A DNA stretch of 64,000 bases from Phallusia mammillata (GCA_003260075.1 QLIY01000650.1:1-64000); one strand, 5' to 3'; positions 38,963 through 52,470 are shown, counted from the stretch's first letter. Numbers and translations: made by a program. Notes: generated by a model from the letters alone, not told the origin.

Positions 38963-39428
38963 TTTTCTGTTACAAAAATGGAAAAAAAAACTTGTACAGA
39001 ATCGTTTGCATGGGAAACATTGAATTTTGAACTTTTTTCTGTACATACCTTCTGTTGTGCATCACCTTTTTATTCTTGTGTAATCTTGGTAACTTTTTCG
39101 CGTATTTTACTTATTGCTGTCCGACTACCGACTCACTGATCTAGAAAGTGGTCCGGTCCGACTGTTCGCTTTTGATCTTGCTCTAATTGGATTTGCATCT
39201 TTGCATTTGATTTCTATTTGCAAAATAAAACGAAAAAACTTTACGTGTGAAGGGGATTTTATTTTGCCGTTTGTAAAATATAGACTTCTGCAATTGTTCT
39301 TTTTTGTCATTATTAGTACGATTACTGTGTGGTATAGGCTTACAATTTCTCCTCTGTATTTGTGTGTCAGATTAAATGAAGGAGCTTGCCACTTTAGGTG
39401 AATAACTAAACTAGAAGTAGGTCTAAAA
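38963..39428. other. Intergenic / RAB3GAP1 promoter side
   Basis: AT-rich with no recognisable element; presumably holds the 5' UTR and promoter of RAB3GAP1. Confidence 0.4.
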
Positions 39429-42400
39429 ATGTCAGACGAAAACCCTTCTACATCAAAAGACCCTCCCACTGAAATTCAAGAGGAAGAAGTCTTTGAAATT
39501 ATTGATTTCACCAATGCTAGTGACTGGGAAAAGTTTATCGCACAAATTGATGAAGCAATTATTGATTGGCATTTAAACCGTTACATAAATTTGCCACCTC
39601 TTCAAAAGAATGAGCTCACTAGTGGCGAATGGATTACTAAAAGTACACCTTTGAGGTAATAACTGGTTCATGTAATATTTAATGATCAGTTTTTTTTACC
39701 AAAACTTTGTTTTAGAACCACATGTTCCTTATTGCAATTTGAATTATTTTTCTTATTTTAGTTTCTCTAATGTACCTTTTACACTGACACTGCATCAGTT
39801 AAAGCAATTGGAGAATGAACATTTTGAGGACTCAACCAATCAGGATGAAGAATTTCAACTTCCACTTTATGGGAAAGATGCAATGGACAGAACTAATGAC
39901 TTTCCTGCTCGAGCGCATTGTTTATCCAGGTATAACCAAGAACCTGTTCTAAACCGAGCTTACTAATCCGGAACTGAATGAAACTAAAATGCAAATGCGT
40001 TTACATTAACTACAAAACATAAAAGCACATGAAAAACTAAAATTATAATAATAACTACTTCTGTATTCTTTATTTGACTGATTTAGTTTTTTTTAAACAG
40101 AATTCAATAATGATCATTTTGACTGTTTGCCTATTTTATGCTTTCTAAGTTTTCAAATAAAAGTTCAGGTTTAAAAAGACATAGATCCTGACTGTATGGC
40201 AGCGTTCCTTTTTTCAACAATCATAAATAACCATAACTATATAGGGGTTAACAATATAATGTAACCCTTATATTCTTTGAATAGATGGTTTGGACTTCGA
40301 TGCTTTCTTTTAATAACTCCTGACACAGATCCAGTTATGAGCAAATCCAAGCTAAACTTGTTGCGAAGTTCAGCTGCCATTGCCCTCAATAACACTGGAT
40401 GTAATATTCCAATGTTTGTTCAAATTCAGGAGTTTTGGAGAAGACTCTATGTTGGTACGTAAATATTTGATATGTATATAACCCCACAGAAACTAACATT
40501 TTACTGCCTGATATCATGAAATAATTTAGCAAAAAATATCAAATACCATGCTTAATATGATATATTAATAATATCTTACACTTAATTTTGTAAAATGGTT
40601 TCAGCCAAATAATATGCACTGTTTTTGACCATAATATTGTCCATTCCAGGACATGCGGCAAGCCCAGGCATCATGACAAAATATGACATGGTACATTTGA
40701 AAAGGTGTCCAGTTGATCACGCTCATGTCCATGGGCTTCTGTACATGCTAAAAGCCAAGTTGGGACTAGTAGCCATGCCATCGTTACACTATCAAGTTGC
40801 CAGTAGGTTTACCTACATGCTAAAAGACTGGGGAAGCAATGGTAGATGGCCAGCCAAAATTCCAGACCCTGAAGCCTTGGCAAGCAACTTTAACACTCTG
40901 TTGACTGGTTGCCTTGACGACCCAGTTACTGAATTACATCTTGCTGCAACGTGGCCCTATAGGACTGGTGACATGATCATTGACAACGATGTACATTCAG
41001 ACTATGACCCTTTAAAAGCACCACGGTGGTCTATTCGGCTTCTTTATGCTGATGATGTTACCTGCCTTCTTGCATATTATCTGTTCGAATTTATGAAGAC
41101 CGCTGATCGTCGTGAGACTTTACAGGACCTGCTGCATTATCAAGAACCTAAACCGGAGCAGGACATTGGCAATGTACTTGACCGACTTTCTGACCCCAAC
41201 ACAAAAACGGTCATACCTATTGTCCCTAAAAAACTAGCGTCAGGCATATCCAAAGTCGTTTCGAACCCGCAAAATTTCCTGCGCAGAGGCGCTTACGCTA
41301 TCAGCAGAATATCGAAAGGCGTTGAACGAATTCGGCCAGACGTTTTGAAAGACATCATTAAGTTTATATTCTCTGATAGCGAAGAGAGTTCTTACGCCAC
41401 TGAAAGTAGAGACGGGACATTGCTACACCACAAACTGAAGGCTGCACCGGTCGGAAGCTTAACCCACCGTCTTGCTATCTGTGCTATAGTGGTAAATCTT
41501 TGTCATGGTGGTGTATGGGCTTTGGCACAGCTGTGGCATGCGTTTGTGACCGAACTAAGACAGATGCTGGACAGTGCCACAAATTTATCAGCTATTGATA
41601 TTTCTCCACCAGATTTGAGGACTTCGCTTCTGCACCAAAAGCTACAGATGCTAAACTGCTGCATTTTCCGGAAAAGCGAACGCGAAACGAAAGCTGCCAC
41701 CGCTGCTGCACAGGAGATGGAAGAAACCATACTAGAGCAGGCTTCCAATCCGGATGAGGTACTTGACATGTCTGTCGAATTAACAAAACCTGACTATATT
41801 GAGGATGAAGGTAGTATCGAGGGCAACAAATTGTCTAAACCATCCGAGGTGCAAAAACCTGATGGGTTGTTCGCCGTCGGCGCAGAAGCCGTTGAAGAAG
41901 ACAGCGGGTGGCCAGGGTTTGAGGATGAATTGGAGATTGATGATGAGGAGTTAGAGGTCGAGACAAGTGACACTGAGCAACATGAAAACAAAATTGAACC
42001 TTCCGCCACTCAAGAACTTACAAGCCAAGATACGAATGAAGTTCAAATGGAAAAAAATCAAGTGGAAAATGTGGAAAGTTCGCCTGATGAAGACGGTGGT
42101 GGAAAATCTACTTTTGATACTGATGAGGATCCAGGACCGAGACAAAAAATAGCATCATTGCAGTCGGAATCTGACGACGAGTTCTTTGAATGTGAAGAGG
42201 AAAGTGACGACATCGCTGTACCTGAAGTTGCAAAAACGAAATCAAAGCCGTCAAAAACCGACACACAAGCTGAAATAGCAGCGAACAAGAGCAAATTTCT
42301 ACAGCAAGAGGCTGCTGGAAGACTTAACCAATGCGGTACGTTGAAGCTTTTGTATGAAGACGAGCCACTGTATATTCCCATAACGCAAGAGCACGCGCCT

Positions 42401-43408
42401 CAAACAGAAGACCAGTTGGAAGAACAAGCTGAAGTGTTCTCGAAACTCGGCGATACCTTAGAAGGGTCGCAAGTTCGAGCTAAAATGCAAAGCACCTCGT
42501 TGTTATCTGACATGGAAGCCTTTAAAGCTGCAAATCCGGGCTGTGTACTGGAAGACTTTGTACGCTGGTACTCGCCCAGGGATTTTGAGGAGGGATGTTT
42601 GTCACCGCGCATGCGCATACCAGGCAATTTATGGGTGACTACCTGGAGCTCCGCAAGGCCTGTTCCCGCACATCGGCAGAAACGGATATTCGATGACACC
42701 AAGGAAGCTGAAAAAGTTTTGCATTTTCTAACTAATCTGAAGCCAGCGGAAATAACGCAGATGCTATTGCCGATGTGCGTACAAGAGACTTTGCTTATTT
42801 TACGGGCGTCTTCAAGCAATCTTCTACCTTGCCTTCCGAGTCTCCCTCCGCTGTGCAACCAAATCGAAACGAGAGCTAGTCAGCTGTTTCAGTCGTGGAA
42901 AATGGCGGGTTCCGTTGCCAACCAGTTTGTGTCTTGGAGTCCGGACGAAAAATCAAAAGTCGAAGACGTATTACGGCAGATCGCATTTGCCGAAAACTTA
43001 GTCGAACGCGCACGATCACTTCAACACAAATTTTCCTCTCTCGGCGAAGTCAAAGTTGTCAACGCATTTGTACGTAACCTTCTGGAGCACCCAGAGGTCG
43101 AACTGGACGGTGGCGCCAACGGCAAACAAGGGAAAATTGTGAGGGACTTTTTCAAGGCGGACCAAGCAAGGCAACACGCCATAAACAACCCTCAAACGAA
43201 CAATATGGAAACAAACGCCGAAGGATCGAAGCCTCATTTAACGACGCCGGTGCTACCTAAGCCAGCGGGAAGGGAGTTTATTATACGAACCATGGCCAAA
43301 CATCCATCAAGGATTTCACATGAGGTTCCACATAGATTGTACGCAGTCCTTGCCCAAAGTGAATTTCGTTTAGCGTTGTCAGTATCAAGTGACACCACCT
43401 TCTTTTAA
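39429..43408 (+). CDS. RAB3GAP1: Rab3 GTPase-activating protein catalytic subunit (1107 aa)
   Basis: Exons 39429-39655, 39762-39929, 40285-40454 and 40650-43408, in consistent phases. The start has EVFEI-DFT-AS-WE-FI as in vertebrate RAB3GAP1. Further blocks are NDFP-RAHCL, FVQI--FWRR-YVG, MVHLK, ELHLA-TWP, NDV-SD-DP, LLHQKLQMLNCCI, and the catalytic-region stretch SLLSDMEAFKAANPGC / FVRWYSPRDF at about residues 740-890. The C-terminus is AGREFI-RT...SSDTTFF. The protein pairs with RAB3GAP2 to stimulate GTP hydrolysis on Rab3 and to activate Rab18. It is longer than the human 981 aa, mainly through an acidic Glu/Asp/Ser insert before the catalytic region (about residues 550-740). The last exon is 2.76 kb, unusually long beside the three short ones. 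Confidence 0.95.
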
Positions 43409-44169
43409 TTATTTCGTTGTCGCTTGCAAATATATATTTATTCCAATTTTGCTTCCAAAAAAACGTTTGCTATTACAGAAACGGCATTGCCTTTTTAGCG
43501 CAACAAACAGCACTAAATGTGTTATTAGCTACTGTAACAACATACAGATTTGCCTTGTCCAACTTCGACCAATTTATTCAAAGGAATGGTGAAGTTACAC
43601 ACCTACACTGAAGCCTGCGAATTGTTTGTGAGCCCTTTATGCCTAATAATGACCTAGTTAAATTCATCATTGATGTGCAATTGTTAATCATTATTAAGCG
43701 TTGTATTTGATTCGGTGTGCGTTGAGGGAACACGATTCTATCACAATAGAACTTGCCAAAAAATGAGTGGTTCGTTGCTTAGAAAAGGTCGTAAGGCAGC
43801 AAAACCCAACAAAAACGTTTGTTGGTAAAGGTTGTAGCGGACACGTGCTTTAAATTGTTGCTTGGTAAAACCACCATGGTATAGACACGTGACCGCCACA
43901 AATTACACTCAATCGAAAGTTACTGGCCAATATAGTTCACACCATATGCCTCCTAGGAACTATAATAAGCCAGCGTTTGTTGAAATTGACTACAGGCAAA
44001 ATACACCTGCACACGACTTTTCACAACATTTACCTATTTGTAAGGCTGTCCGCCACCAGTATTTAAACCCGCAAAACAACACGTGCCTTTAATGGCAGTT
44101 ATACTGTACTTCAGAAAACCCAGCATTTTGGGGATGCCCCTATAAAAATTGCATTCGCAACTGATTTTG
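43409..44169. other. Intergenic between convergent RAB3GAP1 and TRUB2
   Basis: Holds the 3' UTRs of both genes. An open frame at 43862-44092 (+) has no recognisable domain and no conserved neighbour. I see no element here. Confidence 0.4.
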
Positions 44170-46703
44170 CTATCCACCTACTGACGTTTCAGATAACTCT
44201 TCAAGTAGCGTGTCGTCGTCAGTTGTGACGCCATTGTCTTGTGTATCAGAAGCAGCCGTAAGCAAAGTCTGTGTAGGTGCTTTGCTAACAGAGTCAGGCA
44301 AAACAAGAGTTTCATTTCGGAAATGCGTATGGCGTTTTAACATTCCAGGGGTTAAGACATGGCGGAAATATGTCATCGATTCTAGAACCCTTTGTACGTT
44401 GATCTTGCGCAATAATAAGGTGTTTGGATCATCGTAAAGAAAAGGTCCGTCCTGTTGTCGCTGAACATATGTGCATATAGCGTTCGTTTTCAAAATGAGA
44501 CCGATTTCGTGTATAAGACGCCTTATATCACTGCAAGCCTCATCAATACATGTAACCTCTGCAATAAAAAAAATGAAACAAAATTTGGATTTTTAGATCA
44601 AAAAACTGTAGCTTACCTATTCCAAATTTTGGTGGTTTGAATTCCACTAATTTCAAATCCAATATAATCGGTCCACAGTATTGCTGTGGTTTGAGTAATC
44701 CCTCTGATGCAAGCTCATATGCTTTCTGGGTCGATAAATCCACACCAGTTTGCCTTAAAAGTTTCAAAAGTATGTTGGTTACTAGCAGGACTTGATAAAA
44801 CCCTTGAAGATGCTTTGGGCACTTTAATCTTTGGTGCCTCATACAGTGGTAGCTTGTGAATGGAATAATGGAAGAAAAGTGATCATAAAGTTATGTTTTG
44901 TTGCAACGTTGAAACATACACAGCTAACACTTGGAAAATATGTGGTATATACATCTAAACTGAAGGACCCCAATGGAAATGCTTGAATAGTGGTTCACAA
45001 CCTTTTTTACTTCATATCCCTTTTGTAGACATTCTAACACAGCGCGACCCCTTTGCAAACACACATAACAAGTTTTCCCACCAGAATGTGTTCATGTCAC
45101 TGTAACAATTCTTTCTTGCTTGGCAGCAAACCTTTTAAACGTGGTTATGGCTCATGTCAGCATGAACCATATCACTATTTCCAGCGTATTATGCCAAGTA
45201 AAGCCAAAACCCAAATTCATAGAAATATTTAATCGCAAATGCTGTTGTGCCAGCTCTAAATCAATCTTTCATGTGAGTTACTATGCTAAACAAAAGACAC
45301 ATGGAAGCTTTTACAAAACGGAAAAAATCATTCTGAGTTGAGTTGCATCTGAGCGACCCCCGAGGCACCCATATAGGGGTACCGAGAAAAAATGAGCTTA
45401 CTTTGTTGACCAAAGGTTTGTAGAAAAAAATGGCAAAATTTAAAGCAATTTCAACTACAGTTGTTAAAATATGAGACATTTATTAAACTAAGGGATAAGC
45501 CATCAAACATATATTTTTATCTAATGCAGATAAAGACAAACAGAATATGTGATTCAATAGACATAAATGCAAAACATATCATCATTTACCTTATGGAAGC
45601 TTTTCTGTGTGTTCCTTGTATGTGCATTAATATTCTAGCAATTTTGTCAGCTGTAACATGTTGCCATGTGCTCCGTTCCACAATTTTTGTTTCCCCAGTT
45701 GCTGATAAAGATGCAAGACCCAAATGACCATGGGCAAGATATTTCCTAGGAAGTTTTGCCCTGTCAAATCTTTTAATCAGATCTGATCCTAAATCCTTTA
45801 GTCCAACAACTGCAAAGCAAAGCGATTATTGAATATCTGCAACACCCACTAAACCAATTTACTACACAGTTAATTATAAACAGTGACAACTTGTATACAA
45901 TTATATTTAGCACTTGCCTAAAACACCACAAGCTTTAACGTCCAAAGTTGTCCCACACAATAGTTCAAAGTCACTATGACGAAATCTAGGGCCTTGCACT
46001 GTAGAATTTCACAAATATTGGTTATTCATAATTAGTATTAAATCCACAGTTAGAACAAGTAATTTTGTTCAACAAGTTACCTAAAGGATGATCAAACCAG
46101 TCTGGTACACAAACAGGTTTCAAAGTATTTTCAAGTTGTCCAACATGGCTTTGATTGCTTTCATCAACTGGGTGATCAGAATCTTCTATTTCTGACTGGC
46201 GTTTAAAAGTGACCCTTTTCTTTTGGGGCCTCTGTTCAAGACTGTTGATGTCTAGCATACAAAAAAACTTTTTAAAGCAATAGTTCCCAATTCAAGTTGT
46301 CATTTTAACTAAACTTTAAGCCAATGTTTAATAGAAAAAAAACAGAAATGAAAATGTAGCGGTTGCGATATAACTTTTTTCAAATTTCAAAATAATAATT
46401 ATGTATTTGGCTCATTCTGACTTGCTAGCTCAAAGCTCGCAAGGAAGTCAAATGGTGCAATGTTTTTATTTAACTTGATTGCGAAATTGTGTTTGAACTT
46501 TAAAATATTTGCTGTTGCAGCATTTCCTTTTAAACATTGCATGAAAAATTATTTTATACATAAAAAAAATTCTTACCCAAAACCAGCTTGTCCACAATTG
46601 AGGAAACAAATGGATAATGTGGAACATCGGCCGGTTTGTAAACAGCAAAGATTCCATTCAACCAGCGAAATGCTTTGGGGGCATAAGTAACTGGTAAAGA
46701 CAT
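44170..46703 (-). CDS. TRUB2: Mitochondrial pseudouridine synthase TRUB2 (374 aa)
   Basis: Minus-strand exons 46577-46703, 46081-46251, 45918-45998, 45590-45809, 44617-44753 and 44170-44558; phases fit throughout (1125 nt). Blocks are GIFAVYKPADV (TruB motif I); QGPRF...TLD-KACGVL, with the catalytic Asp in TLD at about residue 119; YLAHGHLGLA; ARILMHIQGTHRKA; DLSTQKAYELA; PPKFGIE; and RRLIHEIGLILKTNAICT. This matches TRUB2, which modifies mitochondrial mRNAs. Intron 3 (45810-45917) would use a GC donor (GGCAAGT). The region 44754-45589 is one intron; it contains an ATAGTGGTTCACAACCTTTTTT end (44987 onward) of a hAT element. The C-terminal tail is longer and less conserved than in vertebrates. 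Confidence 0.92.
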
Positions 46704-47896
46704 TTCTTCATGAAAGAATGGGCATTACCATTCAGCCAAATTTCATCCAATTCCAAAAAAGACTTCAGCCAAAAAAATTGCTTTCCTAAAAAAATGTTGC
46801 ACCGCACGGCGTAGCCTATATTATTATATATACGCACTACGACAATTTTCTAATGTACCTTGTAAGACTACAATTGTTGCTATTCATGCAAACGACGAAC
46901 ACTTAATTGACGTTACAAACATCGGAAAATGCATGTAGCCCTGTTTAACAAGTTTTTTTGAGCTTATTTAAGTATCACAAACTTTAACAAATTCTCCTTC
47001 TTTGCCTTATACGTCTAACAACAATTACTGCATGGAACGATTGTTGGAAAGTCCCCAACTTGCGAAGTATTTTATACGATTTTTGTGCATTCATGCTTAT
47101 TGAAGCTTCTTTTTCCCAATGGTTTGAATTGGATGTGTTTCAAATAGTTACATAATTGTAAAATAAATTGTAATTAGTTCTATATCTAGACTCTCATACT
47201 CTTGGCACTCTTATGTATTTGAAGACTACAATCACTTTTGGCGGTGAAAACTCATAAAAACAAACCTGGCAGTAATACTATTTTTCTTTCTGTAGTGGGG
47301 TGTATTCTTACTACTGTACTAGGTAACTTTGTCAGTACTACAATCAATACCATTTAAATACTATACTCCTTGAAACTAATCAACAGGGTTTCTTTTTATG
47401 TTGAATCCCACCCCTTTTTCTACCACTGGTAGCTGGTTTTAAGGTTCCAATTTAGTTGGTTTCACCAACATAGAATTTGTAATAGTTTCTATGAATAAAC
47501 AACTTTTTTCGAACAAACTTGTAATTATTTCCATGTATAAACAAGTACATGCTTGAATTTAAACATAGAAACAGAAATAAGCAAGCAACAATTGCCTCGG
47601 TCTTAGAAGAATATGTATTACCTTACATATTTTGAAAAGGTAATGGCTAACTTGCAATCATAGAAGACCTACTCTATTTGCAGAAAATATGCATATTTAC
47701 TATGTGTTTTTGCTGTTTTAGTGGACTTACGGTAATATATTGTTTTTGGAGCCATGTTTTGAAATGTGCCACAACAATAGTTAGAAAAGCATACACATTT
47801 AGTCCATTACAAACTAAAACAATAGAAGTGAAAAAATACACATTTAGTCCATTACAAACTAAAATGTTAATTACAAAATTATAACCACTGCAGCAA

Positions 47897-47950
<54 letters not shown>

Positions 47951-48026
47951 CTGCAGCAACTGCCACTCTGATCTCTGACAAAGTGCACTTAAAAAAACAA
48001 AACAATAAAAAGTCAAGATAATTTGC
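46704..48026. other. Intergenic between TRUB2 and CHMP2B
   Basis: No gene recognised. A 54-base G-run at 47897-47950 has CTGCAGCAA on both sides, and TACACATTTAGTCCATTACAAACTAAAA occurs twice just before it (about 47785-47865). It includes the promoter of TRUB2 (right of 46703) and the CHMP2B 3' UTR. Confidence 0.4.
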
Positions 48027-48656
48027 TCATTGGCCGGGCGTTTGCAGAGCATTTAGTCTTGCTTCAATATCATCAAATTCTGCTGATGAACCAGACTCTT
48101 TAAGGTTGTTACTGGGCACATTTACATTGTTCATTTGGCCAGATATGTCAATGCCAATTTCACCCAGAACCTGGTTGATAATCGAATCTTGCTCTTCCTC
48201 ATCCCCGGACTCATTAAGAACATCATCCAAAGTATCATTTATCATTTCTTCACTCATTTCCATTTTTGCATTCTCCCTTTCAAACTGCTGCATGGTTTGT
48301 GCAATTTTCTGTGGATCCATTTGTTTATTGACCTGCCCCATTGTCTTTGCGGTGGTGCCCATTACTTTAGCCATTTTCATGTTGGAATGCATTGCCTTGG
48401 TCTGTACACCAACGGAAGTAATTGTGGAGCTTGCTTTATAAGTCCTTGTCTTCTGTTTCCTGAGGTTCACAAGTTGTTTTGCGAGAATTGCACATGTATC
48501 CTTATTGCCTGCTTTGGCAGCTTTTTTAATTTCCATCTCAAGTTTCTTTTCTTCTTTTTCCAGTTGCCCTCGGTCTCGACCAATGTCGCGCTGGGCACGT
48601 CTTAACTGCCGGTCTTGTTCCTTCATTTGTTGTTCCACTGTTTTCTTTTTGAACAT
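48027..48656 (-). CDS. CHMP2B: ESCRT-III subunit CHMP2B (209 aa)
   Basis: A single uninterrupted minus-strand frame. The N-terminus MFKKKTVEQQMKEQDR.LRR corresponds to vertebrate MASLFKKKTV, minus three residues. The Snf7-fold blocks EIKKAAKAGNK, LAKQLVNLRKQKTRT, TTAKTM--VNK-MDPQK and KMEMSEEMINDTLDD are all present. The acidic stretch ESGDEEEQDS and VNQVL-EIGI-ISG follow, and the end DIEARLNAL is a MIT-interacting motif that recruits VPS4. ESCRT-III filaments drive membrane scission in endosome sorting and cytokinesis. The absence of introns is notable among intron-rich neighbours; vertebrate CHMP2B has several. It is not obviously a retrocopy pseudogene, because the frame and all motifs are intact. 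Confidence 0.93.
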   Translation of the reverse strand: MFKKKTVEQQMKEQDRQLRRAQRDIGRDRGQLEKEEKKLEMEIKKAAKAGNKDTCAILAKQLVNLRKQKTRTYKASSTITSVGVQTKAMHSNMKMAKVMGTTAKTMGQVNKQMDPQKIAQTMQQFERENAKMEMSEEMINDTLDDVLNESGDEEEQDSIINQVLGEIGIDISGQMNNVNVPSNNLKESGSSAEFDDIEARLNALQTPGQ

Positions 48657-50264
48657 TTTTCCTGTTTAGTTTTGCTTACAATAAGATATAACCTAGAATA
48701 AACTGAAAAACAATAATATTCTAATAATAGTAACTATATTCAACATTTAGGCAAGTTGATTTGTTTACTGCACTCAGAAATAAAACAACAAAGCGACATG
48801 GTGTTAAAAACATGCATAAACCAGCAGAAGCCATGAACCACTGCTACCTTTCTTTTGGCTCATATTTCAAGGCGATCAATTTGAGGATATATAAAAGCAA
48901 TAGTTCAGTATACTAGTAAATAAAATTTTTAACTCAGGAAACATACTATGATAACATACTATGATAACAAACAAAAAACAGCACATATAGGCCATGGACA
49001 ACATATATGCGAAACAAGAAAATACAAATCCTTTCACAATCTGCGTTGCGCCAGTTTAACTGAGCCTCAACGCCCAAAAGAAGTGAACTGAATAATACCA
49101 TACCCATTACCTATTGTAAAGTGAACTATTTTTAACTAGCAAATTTGGTTCAGGTTTACCCTGTTAAAGTTATATAAATCCGGATCAACACAGGACATCC
49201 ATCTGATTACAACTGCGCTTAAAGCAAAAGTGGTGGACTTATGCCTGTTTACCACACCCAATTAACTATGCCATATTACACAAAAAAGTTTTAATTCATA
49301 AATTTTTAAAAAAATACAAATTTGTTGGTGCAAAATAGTTGCACCGACACGGATAAAATCTACATAGTCAATCTTAAACATTACGTCAAACATGAATCAG
49401 TCGGTTGAATGACCAAACCACATGACTTGTGACGTCAGATGATCGTATGACATGAATTACCGACTAATAACATTCGCTTGAACGGATCAGAATGATTCTA
49501 ATGAATCCTATTACTGTTTGCTGATTTTGGGTGCTACATTTTCTTTGTTTGATCCACAAATAATAGCCTACAAAACGGGAGAGGTAGGCTATCCTATAAC
49601 ATGCCAAATTACCTTCCTTTCTTGTGTCTGCACCTAAAGTTACTCGTAATGTCAGAGTTGTTGGGGCGATATATTTTCTGTATTTGCCTAAACCGGGTGT
49701 GAAATTAGTTATCACCGAGGCAGTTAAATGTGGCTTTTAGCGTTAGCACAGGGTTTAAACTTTTTATACAACCATTAGATCAGTGTTTCCAAAGTTGGGT
49801 TTATAATAAGAAATGAATCAAGTTTAAAAAATACTTTTGTAGGCCTTGCCCAAAACGTATTAACGCCATGCTCTAGTAACGTCAAAAACTACAGCCGTAT
49901 ACCAAGGTGTCTGTGCCTTTCACTAAAATTAAAATACAAACAGCTATACAATTCACCACATATGGTGAATTAAAATTATAAAGGTGAGAAACTGGGCGTG
50001 ACATAGATGGTTGTAAACCAAGTTTGCTTTAAAATCGTCAAATAAACTATTCAAACCAAATCAAAAATACACATGTCCAGTCAAGACTTAGCATTTTCGT
50101 CGTCGAAATATACGATCATGAAACATACTTAGCTAAAAACACAAAGCGATTGAAAACAACACTTCTGTATTGGTGTAAAGCACTTGGTACATAATCGGTG
50201 TAGTACGTCACGCATAACGACTAATCTAATGAAAAAATAAAATCGAAAGTAAAACACACAATGT

Positions 50265-50308
<44 letters not shown>

Positions 50309-52470
50309 CGGGGGGCGTAATACTGTAATGGTGGCGAAAAGCGAAATTCCATCGACAATACGCAGCAGCCTTTTACCGTATCGATACTTTTACGTGCATG
50401 AAATGAGACAAAACACAGTGAGTTATGTTTGTGGGTATAGAATACTTTTTGCAGCTTGGTTCGGACATTTTCATGGAATGCTCAACAATTTTATGGCCAT
50501 TTTGCTTCGTTTGGAGTTGGTAAAGAAGTTTTTCTACAATTTTTTGTGACGAGTAAGCTGCAGACAGTGCACACTGTTTTGACCAATAAGGTCTCATTAG
50601 TGCAGCTGGTGACAAGACATCTGCAGCTTACTTATCATTTAGGCTTGATACTTTTATATTTCTGAGTGGTTTATCAGTTAAGAGAATATGAACATGTGTA
50701 AACACACAAACACATGTGCTCAAAAAAATCAGTATTGGCCAAGTGGGGGGGGGGAGAATATTAACATATGTAAACACACAAACACATGTGCTCAAAAAAA
50801 TCAGTATTGGCCAAGTCGGAAATATGTCATGTTTTCACTCTTATGTTTTTCTAATTTCTGGCACCATTGTTTCTACACATGTGTATGCGTACAAGGTACA
50901 AATGTCTAACAACATTACGATGTAGAAGTAGGGGAAGACACATTCGTAGCGTTGTACCGTGAAGGTCAAAATGTAGCGGGATAGGTAAGAAGAAACTACC
51001 GCTGCAATTAACGTGTACCGCTCTATTAACACCAGCGTAAAATGTCACGTGACAAAAACGTAAGAAAAGTGTGACGTGGGCACCAGCAGTCCAAAAAGTA
51101 ACCGGGTTAAAATATGGAATAAAACTTGTTAAAATCGAGAAATAGGAAAAAAAGATGTTGTAAGTTTAAAGAAACGTGATTTGAAATCAAAAAGATGAAA
51201 CTTTGGTAGACAAATCTTAAATCGCCTTGGGCCGTGAGCGGATCATGCAAGAAATAAAAAAAATAAGACCATATTCTCAACGACTTCGCAAGAGCAATCG
51301 CGGTTACACCAAATCAATCGCGACACTCTCTTTCAAAGTGTAATTTTTACGTGTGTATAAGGAGTTTTTTGCTGCTTAAACCTTGTTCTCATAAAAAAAA
51401 GTCGCTCAAGTTTTGTCTGGTAGAAATCCCCCAAAGATTCTTTTGCAAGTAATGGCATCGGTTTATAAAAGCAATATTTTGTTAGTAAAAGCAATATCAA
51501 GCATACCGTTTAACAGTCAGCAGTATTTTTCAATAAAACCTGATAACACGGATATCAAATCGTTTTCCGTTTAAAACTGCCCAAAATAAAACACAGTGGT
51601 AATGAAACCCATAACGTATCACGCTAAATGGAAATAAAAGGAAACTAAAACAAGAAAGGGGGAAAAAATTGGTTGTGAAAAAAGAAAATGATATTTCAAA
51701 ACTTTAGGTACTAAAACTTATGTCTGTACTTAAACAAATAAATAGTTTACCTTAGTTCTATTGGAAGCAAGCCTAAACAAACTGGTGGAAGTCTTTGTTT
51801 TCTTAATTAGCCATGAGTGAGCAAAAGACTATATTCACAACGATTGAGGTCGGAGAGTATGAAACGTTGTCAAAACGAGTTTGGTCGCAGCATCTTTTAG
51901 GTTTTGAAGCCAAAGTTTAAGTTGTAATAGTAAGTTATTCAGTTCCTCCAAATTTTCCTTCAGGTATCTCCTCTAAGCGTTACTAAAATTCTTAAAAAAG
52001 TCGCTTTATCATCTTTTCGGTTTAGCTTCGTTGTTTCCCAGTTTTTTGAAGAATTTCTTGCCTTTGGAAATTATACCTTTCTTTTTAACCTGTAAAAAAG
52101 TAAATCTAGTTGGATCAAGTGAAGCTATTGGTTTTGATTGGAGTAGTTTGACATCACCAAATGTGAGGTGACTTATTGATTTATTCTATTGATTACTAAA
52201 CTTTTCTGAACTCGCAACTTTCTGAGTCAAAGTCGTATGAGTTAGGGTAGAGTCGCGTCGCAATATTTTGGGCGACTCTGCAAACTTTTGGCAAATTTTG
52301 TTAAAAACAGTAATAAATTGTACAAATGCAATAAAAACTTCAAAAATAGTAAATAAAAACAATATCGGTTGGAGTTAAGAGTCTTAAACTAAGTGAAGTT
52401 GGAGACGCAACTTTTTTAATTTTTAGTCAAGAATCAAAAATCTGTTCACAACCCCGTCTGTATCAAACCG
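48657..52470. other. Intergenic between CHMP2B and the RIM-binding protein
   Basis: AT-rich; no gene or RNA recognised. G-runs at about 50265-50308 and 50744. The second separates two copies of GTGTAAACACACAAACACAT...ATTGGCCAAGT. A short hairpin, AATTCACCA/TGGTGAATT, lies near 49950-49971. Short open frames at 49464-49715 and 50328-50665 show no domain. Confidence 0.4.

Noticed and set aside
43862..44092. 76-codon frame on + downstream of RAB3GAP1
   Set aside because: No domain, no splice context and no similarity to neighbours.
44755..44852. Upstream extension of the TRUB2 exon beyond 44753, with an apparent alternative acceptor at 44853
   Set aside because: The acceptor at 44754-44755 joins the preceding exon in phase and gives a gap-free match to TRUB2; the extension duplicates an already encoded segment poorly.
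44170..48656. TRUB2 and CHMP2B as an operon
   Set aside because: Same strand, but 1.9 kb separates the end of TRUB2's start exon region from CHMP2B's stop, far more than known short intercistronic gaps, and CHMP2B lies upstream with its own intergenic flank.
49464..49715. 83-codon frame on - upstream of CHMP2B
   Set aside because: CHMP2B already has a complete N-terminus; this frame has no recognisable content.
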